From the NCBI GenBank assembly GCA_963778385.1, contig CAVZUA010000034.1, forward strand, positions 124,001 to 188,000: a stretch of DNA of 64,000 nt. The letters run 5' to 3'. The translations under genes were made by a program, and so were the position numbers. Origin of the DNA: DATARH01 sp963778385 (GTDB lineage Bacteria; Pseudomonadota; Alphaproteobacteria; ATCC43930; CGMCC-115725). This document shows positions 16,872-24,539 of this stretch, in pieces; the stretch's first letter is position 1; each line of letters starts with the position of its first letter. The notes under the pieces are model-generated. The model had not been told where the DNA came from, did no database searches, and was given only the letters and a program-made list of their open reading frames with translations.

Positions 16872-18251
16872 ATGAGCAAGCGTGAGACGTGGATCGCCGA
16901 CTGGAACCCGGAAGACGCGAAATTCTGGGAGTCGAAAGGCAAGTTCATCGCCCGGCGCAATTTGGTCTTCTCGATCCTCGCCGAGCATCTCGGCTTCTCG
17001 ATCTGGCTCATCTGGAGCATCGTCGCGACAAAACTGCCGGCCGCCGGGTTCCACTATTCGACCGAGCAGCTCTTCCAGCTGGTGGCGCTACCGGGCCTTA
17101 TCGGCTCGCTGATGCGGTTTCCCTATACCTTTGCGGTGACGACTTTCGGCGGGCGCAATTGGACCATCGTCAGCGCTGCGTTGCTCTTCATCCCGACAAT
17201 CGCCCTTACCTATTTCGTCAGCCGGCCGGAAACGTCCTACGGCACGATGCTGATCGTCGCCGCGGCGGCCGGGCTGGGTGGCGGCAATTTCGCCTCCAGC
17301 ATGGCCAATATCTCGTTCTTCTATCCAGACAGGATGAAGGGCTGGGCGCTTGGTCTCAACGCGGCGGGTGGCAATATCGGCGTCAGCACCGTACAGCTCC
17401 TCGTGCCCATCCTGATGGGCTTCGGCCTCGTCAACTTCTACATGGCGAGCCCCGGACCGGGGGGTGCCTACCTGCAGAACGCCGGGCTGATTTGGATGCT
17501 GCCGCTGACAATTGCGGTGCTTGGCGCCTATTTCTTCATGAACAACCTCACCGACGCGCGCTCGACCTTCAAGGATCAGCTGGCAATCGTGAAGCGCAAG
17601 CACACCTGGGTGATGTCCTGGCTTTATATCGGGACGTTCGGCTCGTTCATCGGTTACTCGGCGGCCTTCCCGCTGCTGATCAAGACCCAGTTTCCGGCGA
17701 TCACGATCGGCGTCGCGTTTCTCGGGCCGCTGGTCGGCTCGATCGCGCGCCCGTTTGGTGGTCGTCTGGCGGATCGAATCGGCGGCGCCAAGGTGACGTT
17801 CTGGAATTTCGTGGCGATGGGCGCGGCAACGCTCGGCGTCATCTACTTTGTCGATATCAAGAGCTTCCCCGGGTTTCTGACGATGTTCCTGACGCTCTTC
17901 GTCACGACGGGTATCGGAAACGGGTCTACCTTCCGGATGATCCCGTCGATCTTCCGCGAGGAAAAACTGCGCACGGTAGGCGCAAGCGCCGAATCCCGGG
18001 CGGCGGCGCTCAAGGCCTCCGGGATCGAAAGCGCCGCGGTCCTGGGCTTCACCTCGGCGATCGGCGCCTGTGGCGGCTATTTGATCCCGCGCAGCTTCGG
18101 CGCCTCGATCGCCGTAACCGGCGGCCCGCACCTCGCGCTCGAAATCTTCCTGCTGTTCTATATCAGCTGTATCGCAATGACTTGGTGGTTCTACCTGCGC
18201 AAGTCGTTCCTCGCGAAGCAGGCGCCGAGCCTCGCGGCGGCGCGGGTCTAA
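16872..18251 (+). CDS. MFS nitrate/nitrite transporter, NarK/NasA type
   Basis: A 459-residue major facilitator protein with about 12 membrane helices. Both nitrate-signature glycine-rich motifs are present: GLGGGNFASSMANISFFYP in helix 5 and a second in the C-terminal half (TGIGNGSTFRMIP). GLNAAGGNIGVS is also typical. It would import nitrate and/or nitrite for NirA. It begins 27 bases after the flavoprotein gene and ends overlapping by four bases, tail to tail, with the membrane protein on the other strand. Confidence 0.92.
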   Translation: MSKRETWIADWNPEDAKFWESKGKFIARRNLVFSILAEHLGFSIWLIWSIVATKLPAAGFHYSTEQLFQLVALPGLIGSLMRFPYTFAVTTFGGRNWTIVSAALLFIPTIALTYFVSRPETSYGTMLIVAAAAGLGGGNFASSMANISFFYPDRMKGWALGLNAAGGNIGVSTVQLLVPILMGFGLVNFYMASPGPGGAYLQNAGLIWMLPLTIAVLGAYFFMNNLTDARSTFKDQLAIVKRKHTWVMSWLYIGTFGSFIGYSAAFPLLIKTQFPAITIGVAFLGPLVGSIARPFGGRLADRIGGAKVTFWNFVAMGAATLGVIYFVDIKSFPGFLTMFLTLFVTTGIGNGSTFRMIPSIFREEKLRTVGASAESRAAALKASGIESAAVLGFTSAIGACGGYLIPRSFGASIAVTGGPHLALEIFLLFYISCIAMTWWFYLRKSFLAKQAPSLAAARV

Positions 18252-19093
18252 GCCCGCGCCCGCTCCGCTTTGCTCCGCCGGCGCAGCTGGCGCAGCGACA
18301 GCGCGTGCAGCAGGATCGAACTTGGCACCACGAAAGCCGGGGTCAGTACATTCGGATAGGCACCGGCGCCGATGCTGGGCACGCTGGTAGCGATCAGCTG
18401 CAGTGGGCCGGGCGCGGTCATCAGCCCGAGCGCGATTGCCACGGCAAAGTCGGCGAGGCCGAAGATGTTCCAGACGATCGCGGCCTTGCGGCCTTCCGTC
18501 GTACCGGCTGACAACGCGATCGCCGTGGGCACGGCAAACAGGCCGGTCAGCACGTCGCCGGTTCCCGCGGGCAAGCCGAATACGCCCGGCACCACGCCAA
18601 GAAACGCGCCGACAAGAAAGACACTGCCGAAGATCCGGTAGACCTGCAGCGCGACGAGCCAGGTCGCCGGCATCGCATCGAGCAGCTGCCCCACCCGCTT
18701 CGACAACAGCAGGATCGGCGCTCCGATGATCACCGGCACGAAGACCGCAAGCGGCAGCAACGGCACCGGCGAGGCGCCCGTGCGAAAGGTGCCACTGATG
18801 GCCGCGCTCCAGGCGACCGCCATCCAAAGCGTGTATGGGATCATGACCGCCAGCCAGGTCGTGCGGCGCTGGCCGAGCGTCAAATCCGTCCGCTCGAGCC
18901 CAAGCCATAGGCCGATCGCGATCACCGCGTAGGTCATGAGCCGGGCGGCCGTGCTCGAAACGCCGCTGGCGGTGATGATCGGCTGCCAATAGATCAACAG
19001 CATCCATAGCGCCGTGAGCGGGACGATCCACAGCAGGCCGCGCCAAGCGGGGCGCGTCGGAACGATACCGGCGGGAAGGGCGGCGGCGGTCAT
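18248..19093 (-). CDS. Multi-pass membrane protein, unknown function
   Basis: The 281-residue product has about seven or eight hydrophobic helices and ends in an arginine-rich tail (LRQLRRRSKAERARA). I do not recognise a specific family; no transporter motif or cofactor site is visible. It is divergent from the HxlR regulator at 19190, with 96 bases between that contain a palindrome, so that regulator probably controls it (inference). Its stop codon region overlaps the end of the nitrate transporter by four bases. Confidence 0.8.
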   Translation of the reverse strand: MTAAALPAGIVPTRPAWRGLLWIVPLTALWMLLIYWQPIITASGVSSTAARLMTYAVIAIGLWLGLERTDLTLGQRRTTWLAVMIPYTLWMAVAWSAAISGTFRTGASPVPLLPLAVFVPVIIGAPILLLSKRVGQLLDAMPATWLVALQVYRIFGSVFLVGAFLGVVPGVFGLPAGTGDVLTGLFAVPTAIALSAGTTEGRKAAIVWNIFGLADFAVAIALGLMTAPGPLQLIATSVPSIGAGAYPNVLTPAFVVPSSILLHALSLRQLRRRSKAERARA

Positions 19094-19123
19094 GACGGCT
19101 TCCTCGAAACTAGTTAATCCTTA

Positions 19124-19160
19124 TTTCATAGTCACTTTCCTAATAAGAGTCACTATGAAA
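19124..19160. promoter_or_regulatory. Palindromic operator candidate for the HxlR regulator
   Basis: Nine-base inverted arms TTTCATAGT (19124-19132) and ACTATGAAA (19152-19160) lie 19 bases apart in the divergent gap. AGTCACT also occurs twice as a direct repeat (19130 and 19148). The arms are AT-rich in an otherwise GC-rich window and centre-to-centre spacing is 28 bases, suiting dimeric winged-helix binding. Operator role is inferred from position. Confidence 0.6.
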
Positions 19161-19189
19161 CCGATCACGAGGCGGTTACCGTAGCCGCG

Positions 19190-19540
19190 ATGACAATTCG
19201 GCCATCCATCATCGAAGCGCCCTTCCGCTGCCCGATCGCGCGGACGCTCGACGTTGTCGGTGAGCGCTGGACGATTCTCATCCTGCGCGACCTCTTCGTC
19301 GACGGGCCGCGCAAGTTTCAGGACTTCGAGCGCTCGCTGTCGGGCATCAGCCCCACGACGCTCTCCGCCCGCCTCAAACGATTGGAAGAAGCGGGAATTG
19401 TCGAGCGCCGCTTCTATGCACAGCATCCGCCGCGCGCCGAATATGTTCTGACGGAACGAGGCAACGAGCTCCGCCCGGTTCTCGGGGCGCTGCTCGAGTG
19501 GGGCAAGCGCCACACGGAATACGCAGCGCCCAGTCCATAG
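19190..19540 (+). CDS. HxlR-family winged-helix transcriptional regulator
   Basis: A 116-residue one-domain regulator. CPIARTLDVVGERWTILILRDLF and SGISPTTLSARLKRLEEAGIVERR are the hallmark helices of the HxlR family. The family's N-terminal Cys (here FRCPIA) can act as a redox or electrophile sensor in some members. It probably controls the divergent membrane-protein gene and itself through the palindrome at 19124-19160 (inference). Confidence 0.92.
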   Translation: MTIRPSIIEAPFRCPIARTLDVVGERWTILILRDLFVDGPRKFQDFERSLSGISPTTLSARLKRLEEAGIVERRFYAQHPPRAEYVLTERGNELRPVLGALLEWGKRHTEYAAPSP

Positions 19541-19602
19541 CCGGGCTGGTTGCCGTGGGCGGCGTGCGTGCTATAAGGCGCGAACAAGCTGCGGAGGCGC
19601 GC

Positions 19603-20061
19603 TTGCCGATCGTCTTTATTTTGAATGGGCCGAACTTAAACCTGCTCGGGGTGCGCGAGCCGGCGACCTATGGCTACGACACGCTCGCCGATGTCGAGCA
19701 GCGCTGTCTGGCGCGGGCCAACGCACACGATTTGCAGATCGATTTCCGCCAGACCAACCACGAGGGGCAGCTGGTCGACTGGATCCAGGAGGCGCGCGAA
19801 TCGGCGGACGGGATCATCCTCAATGCCGGTGCGCTGACCCATACCTCGGTCGCGGTGCATGACGCGCTCAAGGCCGCCGATGTGCCGATCATCGAGGTGC
19901 ATCTGTCGAACATCTTCCGGCGCGAAAGCTTCCGGCATCACTCCTATGTGAGCTTGGCGGCGAATGGCGGGATTTTCGGGCTTGGTCCGCAGGGCTACGA
20001 GCTGGCACTCGAAGCGATCGCCGCGCTGATCGAGGCCAAGGCCAGCGAGAGCCCGCGGTGA
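19603..20061 (+). CDS. aroQ: Type II 3-dehydroquinate dehydratase
   Basis: AroQ dehydrates 3-dehydroquinate in the shikimate pathway. I start at TTG 19603, six bases after CGGAGG, giving 152 residues, the normal size; the frame is open upstream without family sequence. NGPNLNLLG holds the substrate loop, Tyr23 the catalytic tyrosine, ALTHTSVAVHDAL the conserved His, and EVHLSNIFRRESFRHHS the Arg/His site. It overlaps accB by four bases (GTGA), the usual aroQ-accB-accC order in alphaproteobacteria. Confidence 0.93.
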   Translation: MPIVFILNGPNLNLLGVREPATYGYDTLADVEQRCLARANAHDLQIDFRQTNHEGQLVDWIQEARESADGIILNAGALTHTSVAVHDALKAADVPIIEVHLSNIFRRESFRHHSYVSLAANGGIFGLGPQGYELALEAIAALIEAKASESPR

Positions 20062-20543
20062 GATTCAGTGGCCGCCGCACGCAGCTGGCGCCCGATCCCG
20101 ACGTGATCCGCTCGCTCGTCAAGCTGCTCGACGAAACCGGGCTGACCGAGATCGAGGTCTCGGCCGGCGACCAGCGCATCCGGGTGTCGCGACAGGCCGT
20201 GGTACAGGCAAGCGCACCGGCACCGGCCGTCGAGACAACCGCGCAGGTACCGGCCCCATCGCCGAAGAGCAATGGCGCCGGCCATCCCGGCGCCAACGGG
20301 CACGATCATCCCGGCGTGCTCAAAGCGCCGCTGGTCGGCATCGCCTATCTCGCCGCCGAGCCGGGCGCGGCGCCTTATGTCCGGATCGGCGACACCGTCG
20401 CCGAAGGCCAGACCCTGATGATCATCGAGGCGATGAAGGTGATGAACCAGATTCGCGCGCCGCGCGCCGGGCGGATCGGCGGGGTTTATATCGCCGATGC
20501 CGAGCCGGTCGAATACGGCACGGCGCTGATGCTGATCGAATGA
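20058..20543 (+). CDS. accB: Biotin carboxyl carrier protein of acetyl-CoA carboxylase
   Basis: A 161-residue AccB starting at GTG 20058, overlapping aroQ. The N-terminal helix (PDVIRSLVKLLDETGLTEIEV) is followed by an Ala/Pro-rich linker (residues ~50-85) and the C-terminal biotinyl domain with EAMKVMNQI, the biotinylated residue being Lys127. It carries CO2 from AccC to the carboxyltransferase in fatty-acid synthesis. Confidence 0.95.
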   Translation: MRFSGRRTQLAPDPDVIRSLVKLLDETGLTEIEVSAGDQRIRVSRQAVVQASAPAPAVETTAQVPAPSPKSNGAGHPGANGHDHPGVLKAPLVGIAYLAAEPGAAPYVRIGDTVAEGQTLMIIEAMKVMNQIRAPRAGRIGGVYIADAEPVEYGTALMLIE

Positions 20544-20562
20544 AGCGTCCGCTTGAGGTCTC

Positions 20563-20639
20563 GTCACCCCCGCGAAGGCGGGGGTCCAGGGGCAGCCGCT
20601 TGATCGCTGGCTCTGGATTCCCGCCTTCGCGGGAATGAC
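20563..20639. repeat. Palindromic repeat family A, copy 2
   Basis: About 77 bases between accB and accC with GTCACCCCCGCGAAGGCGGG at the left and CCCGCCTTCGCGGGAATGAC at the right. It closely matches copy 1 (9945). It lies within a probable aroQ-accB-accC operon, so it would be transcribed as a strong hairpin in the mRNA. Confidence 0.92.
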
Positions 20640-20654
20640 GACCTGACGACAGCG

Positions 20655-21998
20655 ATGTTCGAGAAGGTGCTGATCGCCAATCGCGGCGAGATCGCGCTGC
20701 GCATCCACCGCGCCTGCCGTGACATGGGGATCAAGACCGTCGCGGTGCATTCGACCGCCGACGCCAACGCGATGCATGTCCGGCTCGCCGACGAGACCGT
20801 CTGCATCGGCCCGCCACCGGCGCGCGCGAGCTACCTCAACATCCCCTCGATCCTTTCGGCGGCGACGATCACCGGGGCCGACGCGATCCATCCCGGCATC
20901 GGCTTTCTCTCGGAGAATGCCGATTTCGCGGAGGTCGTGCTGGAGCACGGCTTTGCCTTTATCGGCCCGAAACCCGAGCATATCCGGGTCATGGGCGACA
21001 AGGTGCGGGCCAAGGCGGCAGCCAAGGAGCTCGGCATCCCGACCGTGCCCGGCTCGGCCGGGGCGCTGCGCGACGCCGCTGAGGCGATCGACGAAGCGCG
21101 ACTGATCGGCTACCCGGTGCTGCTCAAGGCCGCTTCGGGCGGCGGCGGGCGCGGCATGAAGCTCGCGCATAACGACGCCGAGCTGCGCACACTGCTGCCC
21201 CTCGCACAGGCCGAGGCCCAGGCCGCGTTTGGCAACTCGGCCGTCTATATGGAGCGGTTTCTCGACCGGCCGCGGCATATCGAGATCCAACTCCTCGGCG
21301 ACGGGCTGGGTACAGTGGTCCATCTCGGCGAACGCGATTGCTCGCTGCAGCGCCATCACCAGAAAATCCTGGAGGAAACCCCTTCCCCCGGAATCGATGC
21401 GGCGGCGCGCGAGCGCATCACCCGGATCGCGGTCAGAGCGCTGGAGAAATTCGGCTATCAGAGCGCCGGGACGGTCGAGTTCCTTTATCAGGACGGTGAA
21501 TTCTACTTTATCGAGATGAACACGCGACTGCAGGTCGAGCACCCGATTAGCGAGATGATCGCCGGCATCGACCTCGTGCGCGAGCAGCTGCGCATCGGTG
21601 CCGGCGCGCCGCTCGGCTACCGGCAGGAAGATATTCGGCTGCGCGGCCACGCGATCGAGTGCCGCATCAACGCCGAAAACCCGGAGGATTTCCGTCCCTC
21701 GCCGGGCCGCGTCAGCGAGTACCATGCGCCTGGTGGGCCGGGCATCCGCATCGATAGCGGTCTTTACCAGGGCTACGAGGTGCCGCCCTATTACGACAGC
21801 CTTGTCGCCAAGCTGATCGCCTATGGCGACGACCGCGACGAATGCCTGATGCGGCTGCGGCGGGCGCTGGAGGAATACGTGATCGGTGGCATCGAGACGA
21901 CGATCCCGCTGCATCAGCGCCTGCTCGACGACCTCGATTTCCGGCGAGGCGCGTACGACATCGGCTGGCTCGAACGCTGGCTGGGTGGCGAAAAATGA
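20655..21998 (+). CDS. accC: Biotin carboxylase subunit of acetyl-CoA carboxylase
   Basis: A 447-residue ATP-grasp enzyme, of normal length, that carboxylates biotin on AccB. ANRGEIALRIHRAC opens the N-terminal domain. KAASGGGGRGMKL is the ATP loop, ERDCSLQRHHQKILEE the bicarbonate site, and FIEMNTRLQVEHPISEM the metal and biotin site. It is separated from accB only by repeat A2. Confidence 0.97.
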   Translation: MFEKVLIANRGEIALRIHRACRDMGIKTVAVHSTADANAMHVRLADETVCIGPPPARASYLNIPSILSAATITGADAIHPGIGFLSENADFAEVVLEHGFAFIGPKPEHIRVMGDKVRAKAAAKELGIPTVPGSAGALRDAAEAIDEARLIGYPVLLKAASGGGGRGMKLAHNDAELRTLLPLAQAEAQAAFGNSAVYMERFLDRPRHIEIQLLGDGLGTVVHLGERDCSLQRHHQKILEETPSPGIDAAARERITRIAVRALEKFGYQSAGTVEFLYQDGEFYFIEMNTRLQVEHPISEMIAGIDLVREQLRIGAGAPLGYRQEDIRLRGHAIECRINAENPEDFRPSPGRVSEYHAPGGPGIRIDSGLYQGYEVPPYYDSLVAKLIAYGDDRDECLMRLRRALEEYVIGGIETTIPLHQRLLDDLDFRRGAYDIGWLERWLGGEK

Positions 21999-21999
21999 T

Positions 22000-22073
22000 T
22001 TCCCCGCGCAGGCTGAGGTCCCGGGGCAACCGCTTCGTCGCTCGCTCTGGATTCCCGCCCTTGCGGGAATGAC
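22000..22073. repeat. Palindromic repeat family A, copy 3, decayed
   Basis: The right half (TCTGGATTCCCGC-CCTT-GCGGGAATGAC) is well kept. The left half (TTTCCCCGCGCAGGCTGAGG) is degenerate. It starts right after the accC stop and lies before aat. Confidence 0.75.
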
Positions 22074-22085
22074 GGTGTAACCGCG

Positions 22086-22778
22086 ATGCGCTTCCGCTTG
22101 ACCCCGGAAATCCTGCTTAAGGCCTACATGGCCGGCATCTTTCCGATGGCCGAGTCGGCGGACGACCCGGAGCTGTTCTGGGTCGATCCCCAGCGGCGCG
22201 GGATCCTGCCGCTCGACGGGTTCCACATATCGCGCCGGCTGCGCCGCGTGGTGCGCCAGGGGCGCTTTACGGTCCATGTCGATGGCGATTTCGCTGGGAC
22301 CATTGCCGGCTGCGCCGAGGCGACCGATAAGCGCCCCAACACCTGGATCAACGGCGAGATCGTCCGGCTTTACACCGCGCTGCACACGATGGGCTTCGCG
22401 CACAGCGTCGAATGCTGGGAAGGAAATGCGCTGCTCGGCGGGCTGTACGGTGTGGCGATCGGCGGAGCTTTCTTTGGCGAGAGCATGTTCAGCCGCGTAA
22501 CCGACGCCAGTAAGGTTGCGCTGGTGCATCTCGTCGCGCTGATGCGCCAGGGCGGCTATCGCCTGCTCGACATGCAGTTCGTCACGCCGCATCTGACCCA
22601 ATTCGGCGCGGTCGAGGTGCCGCGCACGCAGTATCGCCGGCTGCTCGCCGATGCGTTGCGCTACCGCTGCGATTTTCCGCGCGGGCTCGGCGGCTCAGGC
22701 GGCGGCGGAGATGGCGGCGGGGCGGCGGCGGGCGGCGCGGCGCTCGCCGTTTTGCAGCCGAGCAAGGTGACGTCGTAG
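22086..22778 (+). CDS. aat: Leucyl/phenylalanyl-tRNA-protein transferase
   Basis: Aat adds Leu or Phe to N-terminal Arg/Lys of proteins, marking them for ClpSP degradation. The 230-residue product shows LTPEILLKAYMAGIFPMAE, FWVDPQRRGILPLD, TWIN, and GLYGVAIGGAFFGESMFSR, all typical. The last ~30 residues are Gly/Ala-rich and low in complexity (SGGGGDGGGAAAGG) and beyond the family core. That tail overlaps, antisense, the Pro-rich C-terminus of the DUF2155 gene by 118 bases. Confidence 0.94.
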   Translation: MRFRLTPEILLKAYMAGIFPMAESADDPELFWVDPQRRGILPLDGFHISRRLRRVVRQGRFTVHVDGDFAGTIAGCAEATDKRPNTWINGEIVRLYTALHTMGFAHSVECWEGNALLGGLYGVAIGGAFFGESMFSRVTDASKVALVHLVALMRQGGYRLLDMQFVTPHLTQFGAVEVPRTQYRRLLADALRYRCDFPRGLGGSGGGGDGGGAAAGGAALAVLQPSKVTS

Positions 22779-23107
22779 ACCGGGTGTTCGAGCTGCGAGA
22801 TCGCCGGGCTTGACGAGAACATCCAGCCGCTGAACAGCCGCTTGGTATCCTCGCCCGGCGGGGTCTCGTAGATCTGGATGAAGGCGGCGTTTTCTGGGGT
22901 GTCTTCCGGCGCGCTCTGCTCGCAGTCGCGCACCGTGACCAGCAGCGTCCCAAAATGGATCGACGCGCCGACCGGCGCCTCGATCTTCGAAATCCGCGCG
23001 GAAATCTTGTCGAGCCCTTGCAGGATGGCGATCGGCTGCGGCGTCATCCTGGCCGATGCGGTACCGGCCGTGACCAGCCCCAAGGCCACCGCGAGTAGCA
23101 GCCTCAT
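22661..23107 (-). CDS. DUF2155-domain exported protein
   Basis: The start at ATG 23107 gives a 148-residue protein with a signal peptide (MRLLLAVALGLVTAGTASA) and the DUF2155 domain: LDKISARISKIEAPVGASI, LLVTVRDCEQSAPEDTPENA and FSGWMFSSSPAISQLEHPV. DUF2155 proteins are alphaproteobacterial, periplasmic and uncharacterised. The C-terminus is Pro-rich and overlaps aat tail to tail. Its start overlaps the stop of the preceding small gene (ATGA), so these are co-transcribed. Confidence 0.9.
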   Translation of the reverse strand: MRLLLAVALGLVTAGTASARMTPQPIAILQGLDKISARISKIEAPVGASIHFGTLLVTVRDCEQSAPEDTPENAAFIQIYETPPGEDTKRLFSGWMFSSSPAISQLEHPVYDVTLLGCKTASAAPPAAAPPPSPPPPEPPSPRGKSQR

Positions 23108-23328
23108 CGATAATATGGGTTCACAAGGCCCGCGATGATCCCGGCCAGCACCTCGCGCAATTGCGCCTCGTCGCAGCCCATCAGCACGCCGTCCTCGAGC
23201 GCGTCCTGCGCCAGCCCGCGCAATTCGGCGAGGTTTTCGTTGAGCACCTTGATCTTTTCGACGCACGACACCGGCTCGCCTTCCGGCGTCAGCCAGAGCG
23301 GGAATTCGTCCATCTTTGTCGCGGCCAT
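23104..23328 (-). CDS. Small conserved hypothetical protein, 74 residues
   Basis: I use ATG 23328; ATG 23313 (MDEFPLWLTPEGEPVSCVEK) is also possible. The rest is helical and acidic (ENLAELRGLAQDALEDG), ending VNPYYR. No membrane segment. I do not know its function. It sits between the MlaD-like gene (14 bases away) and DUF2155 (four-base overlap), an arrangement that suggests an envelope-related unit. Confidence 0.75.
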   Translation of the reverse strand: MAATKMDEFPLWLTPEGEPVSCVEKIKVLNENLAELRGLAQDALEDGVLMGCDEAQLREVLAGIIAGLVNPYYR

Positions 23329-23341
23329 GCGCGGCCCTGCC

Positions 23342-23869
23342 CTATTGTTTCGGCGCGGCGCCCTGCGCCTCACCCGCGGGCGATGGATTTGGGGCGCCGC
23401 CCTCGCCTTCGCCAGGTTTTTTGCCACCACCCGGCGGCGAGAACATCATCTGCCCGATCAGATGTTCGAGGCTGACCGAGGACTGCGTGTACTTGATCTT
23501 GCCGCCGGGAGCGATGTCCTTGTCCGAGCCGCCGGGCACCAGCGACATGTACTTGTCGCCCAGCAGCCCCGAAGAGACGATCTCGGCCACGGTGTCGTCG
23601 GGCAGCTTGACCGAGGGCTCGACACTCATCCGTACCGTCGCAAGAAAGCTCTTCGGGTCGAGTGCGGTGCCGAGCACCGAGCCGACCTTGATGCCGCTGA
23701 TGCGCACATCGCTGCCGTCATGAATTCCGTCGATATGCTCGAAATCGGCGTTGACCTGGTAACCCGGCACCGAGCGCATCTGGCTGGTGCTGTAGGCGAA
23801 AAACAGGAATAGCGCCGCAACGATGAGGACGACCGCGCCCATCACGGTCTCGATGACATTGCCCCTCAT
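23342..23869 (-). CDS. mlaD: MCE-domain protein, MlaD-like
   Basis: A 175-residue single-pass protein: membrane helix at residues ~8-26, then one MCE domain (FEHIDGIHDGSDVRISGIKVG ... LPDDTVAEIVSSGLLGDKYM), and a Gly/Pro-rich C-terminal tail. MlaD is the periplasmic hexameric lipid shuttle of the Mla phospholipid transport system, anchored in the inner membrane. No mlaE/F neighbours are seen; in alphaproteobacteria this gene often stands beside the NDUFA12 gene, as here. Confidence 0.92.
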   Translation of the reverse strand: MRGNVIETVMGAVVLIVAALFLFFAYSTSQMRSVPGYQVNADFEHIDGIHDGSDVRISGIKVGSVLGTALDPKSFLATVRMSVEPSVKLPDDTVAEIVSSGLLGDKYMSLVPGGSDKDIAPGGKIKYTQSSVSLEHLIGQMMFSPPGGGKKPGEGEGGAPNPSPAGEAQGAAPKQ

Positions 23870-23888
23870 CGCAAGACCTCGCGGCGGC

Positions 23889-24263
23889 CTATTCCGGTGT
23901 CCATGGCTCGTAATCGCCGCTCGCGCGGGCGCGATGGCCGCCGAGCAGCACCGAGCCGCGCGGATGATACGCGTGCGGCGTGCCGGTCATATTGGGCTCA
24001 TGCGGCTTTTCCCAGGCATAACGCGGCCAGGCGCCGGGCACTTCGTCGACCGTGTGATGCAGCCAGGCATGCCATTCGGACGGGACTTTCGAGCCTTCGG
24101 GCTCCCCCTTGTAGATCACCCAGCGCCGCTCGCGGCTGAAGCGACCACCACCGCGCCCCGACGGCTTGTCGTTTTTCAGCCGGTAATAGCTGTTGCCGTA
24201 GCTGTCGGTACCGACCAGCTCACCGCGCAGCCAAGTTAAGAGTCGCGTCCCGAGCGTCGTCAT
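23889..24263 (-). CDS. NDUFA12-family NADH:ubiquinone oxidoreductase subunit
   Basis: A 124-residue homologue of mitochondrial complex I subunit NDUFA12 (B17.2). GELVGTDSYGNSYYR, RRWVIYKGEPEGSKVP and WHAWLHHTVDEVP are diagnostic. The family occurs in alphaproteobacterial and mitochondrial complex I, so it is a good lineage marker. It is the first gene of a minus-strand unit with mlaD, the small gene and DUF2155, and is divergent from nrdJ. Confidence 0.95.
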   Translation of the reverse strand: MTTLGTRLLTWLRGELVGTDSYGNSYYRLKNDKPSGRGGGRFSRERRWVIYKGEPEGSKVPSEWHAWLHHTVDEVPGAWPRYAWEKPHEPNMTGTPHAYHPRGSVLLGGHRARASGDYEPWTPE

Positions 24264-24392
24264 TCTGCCGTTCCGTCAGAGCGCGCGGACTATCGCATTG
24301 CCGCTGGGTTTGGGTAAAGGCCTGCCGCTCCACCCCCGCGCCATCGCAGGAGTTGAGCGGTCGGAACGCGAGTCGCCTGCGCCGTCAAGCGC

Positions 24393-24432
24393 TTTCTATA
24401 TATTGTGTCTCGCCCGTTACAATACATAGATG
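24393..24432. promoter_or_regulatory. Two NrdR-box-like sites upstream of nrdJ
   Basis: Box 1 (24393-24408) reads TTTCTATATATTGTGT, matching the core CWATATATWGTGT of the NrdR consensus. Box 2 (24417-24432) has CAATACATAG, one mismatch from the CWATATATWG core. NrdR represses ribonucleotide reductase genes by binding paired boxes. The starts here are 24 bases apart, not the usual ~31, so pairing is uncertain. Both lie 110-150 bases before the nrdJ ATG. Confidence 0.6.
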
Positions 24433-24459
24433 TTGATTGCCCTCAGTGCGACGCACATA

Positions 24460-24533
24460 ATCCGGTAGTCGAATGAACGAGGGACACCGGATCTAGGCGG
24501 GGGACGCTGACCGGGGTCCCCGAAAAACCGGGG
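24460..24533 (+). other. Structured nrdJ 5' leader with two hairpins
   Basis: Hairpin 1 has seven-base arms ATCCGGT (24460-24466) and ACCGGAT (24486-24492). Hairpin 2 has CCCCG (24518-24522) and CGGGG (24529-24533) round AAAAAC. The second arm of hairpin 2 includes the G-run that would serve as the ribosome site of nrdJ at 24540. It may lower initiation when folded. No cobalamin-riboswitch B12 box was found. Confidence 0.45.
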
Positions 24534-24539
24534 GATGTT

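Noticed and set aside
19995..22601. An 868-residue open frame on the minus strand opposite accB, accC and aat
   Set aside because: Same shadow effect; it even translates two copies of repeat A, and the plus strand has complete conserved genes.
24264..24539. A cobalamin riboswitch before the B12-dependent nrdJ
   Set aside because: I searched by eye for the B12 box and the long multi-stem core; only two short hairpins are present and the leader is too short.
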